A stretch of DNA of 64,000 nucleotides, taken from Salinicola sp. GTDB taxonomy: Bacteria; Pseudomonadota; Gammaproteobacteria; Pseudomonadales; Halomonadaceae. The stretch covers positions 6,779-70,778 of the forward strand of contig NZNW01000147.1 in assembly GCA_002695065.1 (NCBI GenBank), given 5' to 3'. Each line of letters begins with the position of its first letter. The first letter of the stretch is position 1. The position numbers and the translations under genes were made by a program. Shown piece by piece: positions 39,436 through 48,664 of the stretch. The notes beneath the pieces are model-generated. The model saw nothing but the letters and a program-made list of their open reading frames with translations. It was not told the origin of the DNA and searched no databases.

Positions 39436-40668
39436 TCAGGTCCGTCCCGTCTCGGTGACCCCCTTGGCGCCATGCTTGTCCTTGAAGGCCACCAGGAAGA
39501 GCAGCAGGACGGCAAGGGCGAAGCCTGCAGGAAACAGCCAGATACCCTGCCAGTCGTGGCCATCGGCGGTGGCGTAGTGGTCGGTGACCAGGCCGGCGAT
39601 CCAGAACCCGATCAGCATGCCGACCCCGTAGGTGGCCAGCGTGATCATGCCCTGGGCGGCGCTCTGGAAGCGTTCGCCGGCGCGTGCATCGGTGTAGATC
39701 TGCCCCGAGACGAAGAAGAAGTCGTAGCAGACGCCATGCAGGGCAATGCCGATCAAGAGCAGGTAGACGCCTTCACCGGCATCGCCGACGGCGAAGAGGG
39801 CGTAACGCACGGCCCAGGCCAGCATGCCGACGATCAGCGTGATCTTGATGCCGAAGCGGTGGATGAACACCGGCAGCAGCAGCATGAACAGAACTTCCGA
39901 GACCTGTCCCAGGGTCATCTTGCCGGTGGGGTTGGCCACGCCGACCTCCGCCAGGAAGGGGTTGGCGTTCTGGTAGTAGAACGCCAGTGGGATGCAGATC
40001 AGCACTGAGGCGACAAAGAAGATCGCGTAGTTGCGGTCGTTGAGCAGTTGCAGGGCATCGAGCCCGAGGATCTCCTTCAGTCCGCGCTTGCGGGTGTCCG
40101 CCTTGGGCGGCGTGGCTGGCAGGGTGAAGCTGTACAGGCCCAGCGCCAGCGAGGCGATGGCGCACATCAGGAAGGTATTGCGCAGGGCGCCGCCGGCAAT
40201 GGCCTCGGCGCCGTCCCAGGAGAACAGGTAGCTGATCGCCAGCCCGGCAAGAATCCAGCCGATGGTGCCCCAGACCCGGATCCTGGCGAATTCCTGCGAA
40301 GGATCGTTCATCTGGCGGAAGGAGACCGAGTTCACCAGCGCCAGGGTGGGCATGTAGAGGATCATGTAGACCAGAACCAGCGGATAGAAGGTGGCGAAGT
40401 CCTGGGAGCGGTAAAGACCGAACATCAGCGCGGCGCCGCCCAGGTGCAGCACGGCGAGGATGCGTTCGGCATTGAAGTAGCGGTCGGCGATCAGGCCGAT
40501 GATGAAGGGCGCGATGATCGCGCCCCAAGACTGGGTCGAGAAGGCCATGCCGATCTGGCTTCCGCTGGCGTTCAGGTTCTGGGAGAGGAAGGTGCCCAGG
40601 GTGACGAACCAGCCGCCCCAGATGAAGAACTGCAGGAACATCATGATGCCGAGTCGTGTGCTGAGCAT
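39436..40668 (-). CDS. MFS transporter, NupG-like
   Basis: 410 residues with 12 hydrophobic segments. The N-terminus FLQFFIWGGWFVTLGTFL and TLALVNSVSFRQM are typical of the nucleoside:H+ symporter (NupG/XapB) branch. Third gene of an operon with a Gfo/Idh/MocA dehydrogenase and a sugar isomerase, 29 bases after the isomerase, so it more likely imports a polyol, inositol or glycoside than a nucleoside. Controlled by the LacI operator at 43017. Confidence 0.85.
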   Translation of the reverse strand: MLSTRLGIMMFLQFFIWGGWFVTLGTFLSQNLNASGSQIGMAFSTQSWGAIIAPFIIGLIADRYFNAERILAVLHLGGAALMFGLYRSQDFATFYPLVLVYMILYMPTLALVNSVSFRQMNDPSQEFARIRVWGTIGWILAGLAISYLFSWDGAEAIAGGALRNTFLMCAIASLALGLYSFTLPATPPKADTRKRGLKEILGLDALQLLNDRNYAIFFVASVLICIPLAFYYQNANPFLAEVGVANPTGKMTLGQVSEVLFMLLLPVFIHRFGIKITLIVGMLAWAVRYALFAVGDAGEGVYLLLIGIALHGVCYDFFFVSGQIYTDARAGERFQSAAQGMITLATYGVGMLIGFWIAGLVTDHYATADGHDWQGIWLFPAGFALAVLLLFLVAFKDKHGAKGVTETGRT

Positions 40669-40697
40669 GGCGAACCCTCGTTATTGTGTGGTGGGTA

Positions 40698-41777
40698 TCA
40701 GTCCGTCTCGCCGAGTCCCAGCAGGCGCCGGTTGCGCGCCGGGTCCGAGCCAGTGTCGGCGAAGTCGTCGAAGGCCTTGTCGGCACGCTTGATCAGGTGA
40801 CTGGCGATGAAGGGCGCGCCCTCGGCGGCGCCCTGGGCGGCGTCCTTGAGACAGCATTCCCATTCGAGTACCGCCCAGCCGTCGTAGCCGTACTGGGTGA
40901 GCCGCGAGAAGATACCCTTGAAGTCGACCTGGCCATCGCCCAGCGAGCGGAAGCGCCCGGGGCGATCGACCCAGCCCTGATAGCCGCCGTAGACCCCGCT
41001 GCGGGCGCTGGGCGTGAACTCCGCATCCTTGACGTGGAACATGCCGATTCTTTCGTGGTAGCGATCGACGAAGCCCAGGTAGTCGAGCTGCTGCAGCACC
41101 ATGTGGCTGGGGTCGAAGAGGATCTTCGCCCGGGAGTGGCCGTCCACGGCGTCGAGGAAGCGTTCGAAGGTGGCGCCGTCGTGCAGGTCTTCCCCCGGGT
41201 GAATCTCGAAGCACAGGTCGACGCCCTGCTCGTCGAAGACATCGAGGATTGGCCGCCAGCGACGGGCCAGTTCGGCGAAACCCTCCTCGATCAGCCCCGC
41301 CGGCCGTTGCGGCCAGGGGTAGACGTAGGGCCACAGCAGGGCACCGGAGAAGGTGCCGTGTGCCGTCAGCCCCAGGCGCCGGCTGGCGCGGGCGGCGAGC
41401 TTGAGCTGTTCCTCGGCCCAGTGCCGGCGCGCGTCGGGTTGCCCATGCAGGTGCGCGGGAGCGAAGCCGTCGAACAGTTCATCGAAGGCGGGGTGTACCG
41501 CCACCAGTTGGCCTTGCAGGTGGGTGGAAAGCTCGCTGATCGCCACGCCGGCCTCGGCGCAGCGTCCGGTCAGTTCGTCGCAGTAATCCTGGCTGTCGGC
41601 GGCGAGTTCGAGATCGATCAGGCGTGGATCGGTCGTCGGCACCTGGACGCCGCGATAGCCGAGCGAGGCGGCCCAGCGGGTTATGGTGTCGAGATCATCG
41701 AAAGGCGGGTGGTCGTCGAGGAACTGGGCGAGAAAGAGCGCCGGCCCCTTGATGCCGGTGTCGTGAGTGCCTGTCAT
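40698..41777 (-). CDS. Sugar phosphate isomerase/epimerase (TIM barrel)
   Basis: 359 residues. Xylose-isomerase-like barrel with metal ligands in CFEIHPGED, LFDPSHMV, MFHVKDAEF and VLEWEC. Its ATG overlaps the stop of the Gfo/Idh/MocA gene by four bases, so they are coupled. The pair resembles inositol/glycoside catabolic enzymes that act by oxidation then isomerisation; substrate not determined. Confidence 0.85.
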   Translation of the reverse strand: MTGTHDTGIKGPALFLAQFLDDHPPFDDLDTITRWAASLGYRGVQVPTTDPRLIDLELAADSQDYCDELTGRCAEAGVAISELSTHLQGQLVAVHPAFDELFDGFAPAHLHGQPDARRHWAEEQLKLAARASRRLGLTAHGTFSGALLWPYVYPWPQRPAGLIEEGFAELARRWRPILDVFDEQGVDLCFEIHPGEDLHDGATFERFLDAVDGHSRAKILFDPSHMVLQQLDYLGFVDRYHERIGMFHVKDAEFTPSARSGVYGGYQGWVDRPGRFRSLGDGQVDFKGIFSRLTQYGYDGWAVLEWECCLKDAAQGAAEGAPFIASHLIKRADKAFDDFADTGSDPARNRRLLGLGETD

Positions 41778-42964
41778 GTCGTTGCCTCCGCGTCATGCCT
41801 CTGGGAAGTCTCTTCGAGGGGTGTCCACTTGGCGGTGCCGGCCTGGCTCTTCAGCAGGGCCTCGATGAAGGCCATGCCCCGCAACCCCTCGTCCATGCCG
41901 GGAACGCCGTCGGCGGCGCCGCGATCGCCGCGCCGGACGGCGTCGGCGAAATCGCGATAGAGGTTGGCCAGGGCCTCCAGATAACCCTCGGGATGGCCTC
42001 CTGGCAGGCGCAGCCGCTCTAGGGCTTCCGGCGCCAGGCCGGGCTGGTCGATCCCCGCGCGCAGCACCCGCATGGGCGCGTCGAGGCGCCGGTGGATCAG
42101 GGTGTTGGGCTCCATCTGCTGCCACTCCAGCGCGCCGCGATCGCCATACAGGCGGATCTTCAGGGCGTTCTCTTCGCCGGTGCAGACCTGGCTGGCCATC
42201 AGGGTGCCGCTGGCGCCTTCGGCGGTGCGGAACAGAGCGTCGCCGTCATCATCGAGACGCCGCTGTTCGCCATGGATGCCGAGGGCGGCGCAGAGCTCGG
42301 TGACGTGGTGTCCCGAGATGAACTCGGCGAGACCGAAGGCGTGGGTGCCGATGTCGGCCATGCAGCCGCTGGCACCGGCAATGGCGGGATCGGTGCGCCA
42401 TCCCGCCTGCTTGTTGCCGGTGCCCTCGAGGTTGGTGCCGAGCCAGCCCTGGGGATATTCGACATGGATCTTGCGCAGGGTGCCGAGCTCGCCATCGCTG
42501 ACCAGGCGGCGAGCCTGCCAGACCATGGGGTAACCGAGATAGGTGTGGGCGAGGCCATAGAGGCTCTGGCCCGCCTCGAGGGTGGCGGCGAGCCGGCGTG
42601 CTTCCGCCAGGGTGGTCGCCGCCGGCTTCTCGCAGAAGATATGGAAACCCGCCTCGAGCGCGGCCTGGCTGATGGGCACGTGCAGATGGTTGGGGGTGAC
42701 CACGACCAGTACATCCATGCGCTCGTCCTCGGGGAGCTGGCGCTCGCCATCGATCAGCGACTGCCAGTCGGGGTAGAGGCGCCGTGCCGACAGGCCGCAG
42801 GCCTCGCCGGTGCGGGCGTTGTTGCCGGGATCGCGGCTGAAGTTGGCGCAGACCAGTTCCAGCTCGCCGTCCAGGGCGGCAGCCAGGCGATGCACCCGGC
42901 CGATGAAGGCGCCTTCGCCACCACCGATCATGCCCATTCGCACGCGCCGTCTCGTTGTCGTCAT
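41774..42964 (-). CDS. Gfo/Idh/MocA-family dehydrogenase
   Basis: 396 residues from the ATG at 42964, preceded by GGAGGA; a longer start would cover the operator. NAD(P) motif GMIGGGEGAFIGRVHR, the family signature FCEKPAATT with catalytic Lys, and the C-terminal domain with DIGTHAFGL. Oxidises a cyclitol or sugar. First gene of the LacI-regulated operon. Confidence 0.9.
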   Translation of the reverse strand: MTTTRRRVRMGMIGGGEGAFIGRVHRLAAALDGELELVCANFSRDPGNNARTGEACGLSARRLYPDWQSLIDGERQLPEDERMDVLVVVTPNHLHVPISQAALEAGFHIFCEKPAATTLAEARRLAATLEAGQSLYGLAHTYLGYPMVWQARRLVSDGELGTLRKIHVEYPQGWLGTNLEGTGNKQAGWRTDPAIAGASGCMADIGTHAFGLAEFISGHHVTELCAALGIHGEQRRLDDDGDALFRTAEGASGTLMASQVCTGEENALKIRLYGDRGALEWQQMEPNTLIHRRLDAPMRVLRAGIDQPGLAPEALERLRLPGGHPEGYLEALANLYRDFADAVRRGDRGAADGVPGMDEGLRGMAFIEALLKSQAGTAKWTPLEETSQRHDAEATT

Positions 42965-43016
42965 TCGTCCTCCACAGGATGCTCGGCTGGGCCGTCTCGA
43001 CCAGTCTGATCCTTTT

Positions 43017-43032
43017 ATGTAACCGGTTACAT
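43017..43032. promoter_or_regulatory. LacI-family operator
   Basis: ATGTAACCGGTTACAT, a perfect 16-base palindrome with the central CG typical of LacI/GalR sites, lies between the divergent Gfo operon and lacI-type gene, 53 bases upstream of the Gfo start. Confidence 0.85.
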
Positions 43033-43189
43033 TTGACGGTAAGCTAGTCATCCAAGGGCGGAGTATCAATGCGACCTAGGTCGCAGGGCCTTCGCCGGTG
43101 GGGCGATGAGCCCGGAGTGCCGATGCAGTAGACTGGCCCGCGGCATGATGCCGAGATGGTCGACGAGACGAGGAGGTTCACAGCCAGGC

Positions 43190-44188
43190 ATGACCAATAT
43201 TCGCAAGGTGGCCGAGCTGGCCGGTGTGTCGGTGGCGACGGTATCGCGCACCTTGAAGACGCCCGATATCGTGTCGCCGGCAACGCGCGACAAGGTGCTG
43301 GTCGCCGTCGAGCAGGCCGGCTATCGCCCGAATCTCACGGCGGTGCAGTTTCGGTCGCAGCGGACCCGCAATCTGGTGGTGCTGGTGCCGATCATCGCCA
43401 ATACCTTCTTTGCCCGGGTGATTGGTGGCATCCAGGAAGCGGCGCAGCGGCGGGGGTACGGCATTCTGCTGTGCAACACACTCGGCGATGAACGTACCGA
43501 ACGGGCCTACGCCGGCCTGGTGTCGACCCGCCAGGCCGATGGCCTCATCCAACTGCGCGCCTATGATCCCTTCACGACATCGCGCGGCAAGGCGCGCCCG
43601 CCGATGGTCAACGCCTGTGAAGTGCTCGACGAGGCGCCGTGTCCCACCGTCAAGCTGGACAACCGCGCCGCCGCCCGGGCGGTGACCGAGCATCTGCTGG
43701 CACTGGGGCATCGCCGTATCGGCATGATCAAGGGACCGCGCAACAGCCCCTTGACCCGGGATCGTCTGCTGGGCTTCCAGGATGCCCTGGCGGCCGCCGG
43801 CCTGATGCCGGACGAGAGCCTGTGGTGTCCCGGCGACTTCACGCCGCCCTCGGGCCATCGGGCGGCGGGTGAGCTGCTGTCGCGAGCCGATCCCCCCACG
43901 GCGATCTTCTGCGAGAACGACGAAATGGCCATGGGCGCCATGCGGCGCATCAAGGAGGCGGGTCTTCGGGTGCCAGAGGATATCTCGGTGGCGGGATTCG
44001 ACGATATCGCCTTCGCTTCCTTCTGCGATCCTCCCCTGACGACCATCGCCCAGCCCGCCGAGGATTTCGGTCGCGAGGCCGTGGCCCTGTTGCTCGACAT
44101 CATCGATGACCGGGTTGACGCAGCGGATGAGCATCGCATCATGCCCTTCGAACTGGTGATACGAGAGAGCACGGGGCCGGCCGCTTGA
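43190..44188 (+). CDS. LacI-family transcriptional repressor
   Basis: 332 residues. The N-terminal helix-turn-helix TNIRKVAELAGVSVATVSRT with hinge helix is followed by a periplasmic-binding-like sugar-sensing domain. ATG at 43190 follows AGGAGG. It probably represses the divergent dehydrogenase-isomerase-MFS operon through 43017-43032. A hairpin (GGGGGTGA...TCACCCCC, 44196-44222) follows the stop without a T tract. Confidence 0.92.
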   Translation: MTNIRKVAELAGVSVATVSRTLKTPDIVSPATRDKVLVAVEQAGYRPNLTAVQFRSQRTRNLVVLVPIIANTFFARVIGGIQEAAQRRGYGILLCNTLGDERTERAYAGLVSTRQADGLIQLRAYDPFTTSRGKARPPMVNACEVLDEAPCPTVKLDNRAAARAVTEHLLALGHRRIGMIKGPRNSPLTRDRLLGFQDALAAAGLMPDESLWCPGDFTPPSGHRAAGELLSRADPPTAIFCENDEMAMGAMRRIKEAGLRVPEDISVAGFDDIAFASFCDPPLTTIAQPAEDFGREAVALLLDIIDDRVDAADEHRIMPFELVIRESTGPAA

Positions 44189-44382
44189 TCCCGGCGGGGG
44201 TGAGACGAGCCAGTTCACCCCCACCAGGGACGAGCTATTACTGGGTCGAGACGTCGCTGCGGAGCGATGTCGCAACCGAAAACCGCCGTGATGCTTGACT
44301 GGCCGGGCGCGCGACATCGCGCCACGGCGCAGCCGCTCGTGATGGCTCGAGACCGTTGTGGTCCGGTCGTCGTCCTGCTCGG

Positions 44383-44772
44383 TTAGGTGTCAGCCCTGGG
44401 CAGCGTGCGATCTCGTTCGTGACGCTCCGCGAGTGGAAACGGCGGCAACCAGTGTTCACGCCGAATGGTCCATAGCTCATAGGTCGGCATGAAGCGATCG
44501 GGTACATCGAGCGTGCCCAGGTGGACTTCGATCTCGCCATCGCTCATCGAGAAGACCGAAGAGCCGCAGGTGGAGCAAAAGTAGCGTCCCTGATACTCCT
44601 GCGGCTCGCCTTCGATGGTCACTGCTTCCGCGAGGTAATTGGCGGCGGCATAGAAGAGCGCGCCGTGATGCTTGCGGCAGTCCATGCAGTGGCAGATGCC
44701 GACCCGAAGAGGCTCGCCATGCGCAGTGATTCGGATTTTGCCGCATAGGCAGCCACCAGTTGATGATTTCAT
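44383..44772 (-). CDS. GFA/CENP-V family zinc protein
   Basis: 129 residues. The zinc cysteines are GGCLCGKIR, CHCMDCRKHHG and FCSTCGSS, the pattern of the glutathione-dependent formaldehyde-activating (GFA) fold. Most family members are of unknown function. Single gene. Confidence 0.88.
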   Translation of the reverse strand: MKSSTGGCLCGKIRITAHGEPLRVGICHCMDCRKHHGALFYAAANYLAEAVTIEGEPQEYQGRYFCSTCGSSVFSMSDGEIEVHLGTLDVPDRFMPTYELWTIRREHWLPPFPLAERHERDRTLPRADT

Positions 44773-44832
44773 GGTCGATTATCCTGATGAATCAGAAACG
44801 TTGTCGCCTCTCGGCCCCTGCTTGAATCACCG

Positions 44833-44881
44833 ATGCACCCCGTCCAGGCGTTCGAACGCACTCGGGCGTGGTCCTCGCGGG
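44833..44881 (-). repeat. Second copy of the DUF2252 gene 3' end
   Basis: The 49 bases match 45737-45785, the last codons of the DUF2252 gene, with several substitutions; the minus-strand reading ends FERLDGVHR against FEHLDWVHR. A leftover of a duplication or rearrangement around the GNAT gene. Confidence 0.65.
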
Positions 44882-44899
44882 ATATTTACTAGCTCATGA

Positions 44900-45110
44900 T
44901 CGTTGGTCAGCCGTCTCCTCATTCGGCGCCTCCCGTGGTGGTTGCAGCGCCGCTTTCTGTTCCGCCCATTGCAGCAGGGCATCCGATGCCGTTCACAGGG
45001 CCTGGCCCATTCGGGCAGACGATATTCCACCGTGGGCGGTACCAGCGGGTGGGCCTTGCGGGTCACCATCCCGTTCTCAAGGGCTTTGGTGCAAGGGGGC
45101 GTGTGTCTCT
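44900..45110 (-). pseudogene. HxlR-family regulator remnant
   Basis: The minus strand encodes KALENGMVTRKAHPLVPPTV followed by EYRLPEWAR, the wing region typical of HxlR helix-turn-helix proteins (L...GLVTR...PTVPPKVEYSLTE). The N-terminal helices and proper C-terminus are lost. Immediately beyond (45124-45201, + strand) GPDGYSLEFVYKSWQ looks like the C-terminus of a VOC/glyoxalase-type protein, a possible second scrap. Confidence 0.55.
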
Positions 45111-45218
45111 CTGGCTCAGACAAGCGATGGTGAACGCGGCCCAGGTCTGCGGCCCGGATGGCTACAGCCTCGAATTCGTCTACAAGAGCTGGCAGCACGA
45201 AGGGCGATCGACTCGGTT

Positions 45219-45683
45219 TCAGCGCAATGCCTTGTGCATGAGGTAGAGATCGCATTGCGGATACTGGACGATGCCAGCGTGCCGCCACCCGTATCTGGCG
45301 TAGAGGTTTTGGCTGTCTTTGGTCGTCAGATAAAGCGAGCCTTCGCCTAGGCGCTGTGCCGCGTGTTCCACGGTCTGGATCAACAGCCCCGCAATGCCGT
45401 TACCGCGATGATCGGGATGAACGAAAACGGCGGCCAGCCAGGGCCGGAGCTCAGGGCGAAGATCGCAATCGTCATCGAACAAGCTCGCCATGCCGACCGG
45501 CCGATCACCGACATGGGCCACGAAAGTGAGCGGGATGTTCTGATCACCGGCGGCTTGCCTGAAACGCTGCAACGTGCTTTCGAGTGTGCGCGTCGAGCCG
45601 ACGCCCCATTGGCCGTAGGTCCAGGCTGCGCAGGCATCGATGAAGTCTGGGCGATCAACGAGCGAGCTGATCGTCACCGGCAT
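45219..45683 (-). CDS. GNAT-family N-acetyltransferase
   Basis: 154 residues from the ATG at 45683 (a TTG at 45692 is an alternative). The acetyl-CoA loop is AAVFVHPDHRGNGIAGLLIQ, and LYLTTKDSQNLYARYGW is motif B. Substrate unknown. It follows the DUF2252 gene by 47 bases on the same strand. Confidence 0.87.
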   Translation of the reverse strand: MPVTISSLVDRPDFIDACAAWTYGQWGVGSTRTLESTLQRFRQAAGDQNIPLTFVAHVGDRPVGMASLFDDDCDLRPELRPWLAAVFVHPDHRGNGIAGLLIQTVEHAAQRLGEGSLYLTTKDSQNLYARYGWRHAGIVQYPQCDLYLMHKALR

Positions 45684-45730
45684 GGAATTATCCAATGCGC
45701 ACCCCGTTCCGTTGACGGCTGGAGGGCCTT

Positions 45731-47242
45731 TCACCGGTGCACCCAGTCCAGATGCTCGAACGCGTCCCGGGCGTGGTCCTCGCGGAACATGGCGTGGTCG
45801 CGGCGCAGGCGGTCGGCGGCCTCGGTGGCGAATTCCACCATGTCCCCGACGAACAGTGCCGGTGGGCCGATGGCGTTGAGGATAGCGGGCTCGATGTCGT
45901 AGTCGAGCTTGCCGGATTCGTCGGAGAGGGCGTGCACGGTGGCGAGCACGCCGCCGCAGATATGGGCGTACGCCTTCCATTCACTCTTGGAGAGGTCGTC
46001 GAGGTCGATGTCGTCGCGGAATGGCGCGCGCTCGCGGGATAGATAGCTGTGCCCCTCGAACGTGACGTGGCCGTAGAAAAGATCGCCGCGTATCAGGTGC
46101 ACGGCCTGGGCATGGCTGACGCGTTCGGCAAGGGAGTCCATCTCGTAGGCGGAGGGCGGTACCAGGCCGGACAGGGCGGAGCGCCGGGCTTGCTTGTACT
46201 CGATGATCAGATCGTCCGTGCCGTCGCGCCGGGGGCCTTCGATCAGGACGTAATAGCGGTTGAGACCCAGCGAGGCGGTGCCCTGGCCGAGACGTATCGC
46301 CACGTCCTTCACATGCATGCCCTGCTTGTCTCGCCCCTTGGCACGTGCCGGCACCTCGATCTCGTTCTCCTCGACCAGCCGGTCGGTGATCGCCTGGAAT
46401 TCGTCACGGCGCGACGAGATCGGCACCAGTTTCCTGGTCGGACGGAAGCCGCTGCGCGTCTCGTTCAGGTAGTCGTCGGCGAGCCACTCGGCGCGGTCTT
46501 CATCGGCATCCTCGAACAGCTGGCGGATGAGTTTCGGGGCGTTGTCGTGACGCATCTCCTCATCCTGCTCGGTGCCTTCGCGCGCCAGCCGCTCCATCGT
46601 CTCGAGATAGCCCTGCACGAAGCGGCGCACGACCTTGAGACGATGCTTGGGCTTGAGCTCGCCCTCGGTTTCGGAAGCGATCATGAAGCCGACCGCGCCG
46701 CGTTTGATATCCCAGGTGAAGGGCGCGTAGTAGGCCTCGTCGAAATCGTTGACCGAGAAGATCGGCACGTTGTCCGCGTTGGGCATGACGCCGAAGTTGC
46801 CGGGGTGAACGTCGCCGAGGGCGAGTACGGTGGGCATCCAGGCGTCGTCGCCGGCCATGTCGCGGTAGAACAGCAGCGCCGTGCCGCGAAAGAACGAAAA
46901 CAGTGAGTCGGAGAGCTTGTCGAACTTGGCGCCGGCTTGCTCGCAACCTTCCGCGATGCGTGTCTGGTGATCCTCGCGCAGCGTCTGGCGCACGTGCCGA
47001 CGACGCTCGAACCCGGTCAGTGCGCGTGGGCGCAGCACGAACTCGCCGGCCGCCACTGCCTCGGCGAGGCGCTTGAAGGTATCGAAACGCGTCGCCACCA
47101 CCGGGGCGGCGGCCTCCTCGAACGACTGCCGCTCGAGCGCCGCCGCCAGTTCCGCCTTGCTCATCTTCGAGCGCCCCGCGATCTCCTGCTGTCGAGCTCG
47201 TTCGTAGAGTGCCTTGCGCGTCGGTTCCGATTCCTGGCTCAT
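45731..47242 (-). CDS. DUF2252 family protein
   Basis: 503 residues from the ATG at 47242, preceded by GGGGG. A short SAP/Rho-N-like motif (RSKMSKAELAAALERQSF) precedes the kinase-like DUF2252 core: FFRGTALLFYRDM, GDVHPGNFGVMP, FSVNDFDEAYYAPFTWDIKR, and near the end MVEFATEAADRLRRDH. DUF2252 proteins resemble aminoglycoside-phosphotransferase-like kinases but have no established activity that I know. Confidence 0.85.
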   Translation of the reverse strand: MSQESEPTRKALYERARQQEIAGRSKMSKAELAAALERQSFEEAAAPVVATRFDTFKRLAEAVAAGEFVLRPRALTGFERRRHVRQTLREDHQTRIAEGCEQAGAKFDKLSDSLFSFFRGTALLFYRDMAGDDAWMPTVLALGDVHPGNFGVMPNADNVPIFSVNDFDEAYYAPFTWDIKRGAVGFMIASETEGELKPKHRLKVVRRFVQGYLETMERLAREGTEQDEEMRHDNAPKLIRQLFEDADEDRAEWLADDYLNETRSGFRPTRKLVPISSRRDEFQAITDRLVEENEIEVPARAKGRDKQGMHVKDVAIRLGQGTASLGLNRYYVLIEGPRRDGTDDLIIEYKQARRSALSGLVPPSAYEMDSLAERVSHAQAVHLIRGDLFYGHVTFEGHSYLSRERAPFRDDIDLDDLSKSEWKAYAHICGGVLATVHALSDESGKLDYDIEPAILNAIGPPALFVGDMVEFATEAADRLRRDHAMFREDHARDAFEHLDWVHR

Positions 47243-47376
47243 GAATCCCCCTGCCTGTCCTGGCGACCGTGATGTCGTTGTCTCCTTGTCCATCAGCATG
47301 CACGACTTGAGCGGCCGACGCATGCGTTGGCCGAGGCGGTGCCGGAACGGTCGTGGGTGGCGGCGGCGTTACTGGC

Positions 47377-48357
47377 TCAATGCGACGAGACGAACGTCGC
47401 TGCGGCGTGGGCGGGCGGGATGGCGAACTCCTCCCGCATTCTTCTGGCTTCCGCCATCGGGCTTCTGCCGAAAAGGCGCTTGAACTCGCGACTGAACTGG
47501 GACGGGCTTTCGTAGCCGACCTGAGCGCTGGCTGCCGCTGCCGTGATGCCGTTTCTGACCATCAGAAGCCTCGCCTGGTGCAGGCGGGTGGACTTCAGGT
47601 ACTGCATGGGCGAAGTGTGAGTGACGTCCTTGAAGTGCGCATGGAAGGTGGGAACGCTCATGCCGGCGCTGCGGGCGAGCTGTTCGACGTCGAGATCCGT
47701 CGAGTAGGAGGCGTGAATGCAGCGCAGGGCACGTGCCACCTTGCCGAACTGGCCCTGCATGGCCAGCGCCGCCCGCATCGAAGGGCCCTGATCGCCGGTC
47801 AGCACGTGGAAGTAGATCTCCCGCACCAGTGACGGACCCAGGATCTCGGCATCGAGCGGCCGGCTCATAGCGTCCAGGAAACGCAGCACCGCATCGCTCA
47901 GTCGGCGGTCCATGGGCGTCGACATCATGCCCCGGGGGTTGGCGGGGTCGACACCACCGAGCTGGTCCAGCTGCAGCATCAGGTCGGCGGCGAGCTTGAA
48001 GTCGAGATGCATGTAGATCGCGAGCAGCGGTTCCCGCTCGCTGGCGTCGGTTTCCATGGTGAAGGGCACCGGCACCGAAACCGCCAGGTAGTGCTGTTCG
48101 TCGTAGAGGTAGACCTGGCCGCCGAAGAATCCCCGCTTGCGGCCCTGGCAGACGATGACGATACCGGGATCGTACAGCACGGGGGTGGAATCCAAGGGGC
48201 GGTTCGAACGCAGAAACCGGACGTCCGGCAGTGCCGTCAGGTTGTAGCCCTCATCCGGCGCAAGGGTCTTCAGCAGCGCGACCATCTCCTCCTGCCGGGT
48301 CTCGGGCTCGTGGCGATGGTGCAGGGTCGAGGAGGGTATCGGATCGCTACTGCTCAT
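47377..48357 (-). CDS. AraC-family regulator with AraC_N domain
   Basis: 326 residues from the ATG at 48357; the longer frame adds ~40 unlikely residues. N-terminal AraC-type arm domain (PVLYDPGIVIVCQGRKRGFF, HYLAVSVPVPF) and C-terminal AraC DNA-binding domain (LARSAGMSVPTFHAHFKDVT, AAAASAQVGYESPSQFSREF). Divergent from the aldehyde dehydrogenase at 48665; the ~307-base intergenic region (48358-48664) includes a short AT-rich patch near 48480-48520 and presumably the shared promoters. Confidence 0.9.
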   Translation of the reverse strand: MSSSDPIPSSTLHHRHEPETRQEEMVALLKTLAPDEGYNLTALPDVRFLRSNRPLDSTPVLYDPGIVIVCQGRKRGFFGGQVYLYDEQHYLAVSVPVPFTMETDASEREPLLAIYMHLDFKLAADLMLQLDQLGGVDPANPRGMMSTPMDRRLSDAVLRFLDAMSRPLDAEILGPSLVREIYFHVLTGDQGPSMRAALAMQGQFGKVARALRCIHASYSTDLDVEQLARSAGMSVPTFHAHFKDVTHTSPMQYLKSTRLHQARLLMVRNGITAAAASAQVGYESPSQFSREFKRLFGRSPMAEARRMREEFAIPPAHAAATFVSSH

Positions 48358-48664
48358 GGGGCCTGGTCCTGTTCTTGAAATCCGTTCTCGACGGGCTCGC
48401 CGAAGCGTTTGAATCCGGGTCATCGGGCGTTCGGGCGAGTTTGCCACGCTTTTGTCGGGGTTGAGACGAGGCAATGGCATGAAGAAATAATAATATTAAA
48501 TACCAATAGTATTGGGCAATAAAAGCAGACTGTAAGCCATCGTATGGCCCGGTTATGGGTGTCTATCATGCAATCCTTCATCGTTGATGACATCGATGAG
48601 ATCAGTTCGCCAGAAGCGTCTCCCGTCTGGCGTCCCCTGTTCTGCTTTTCAGGAGCGCATCTTC

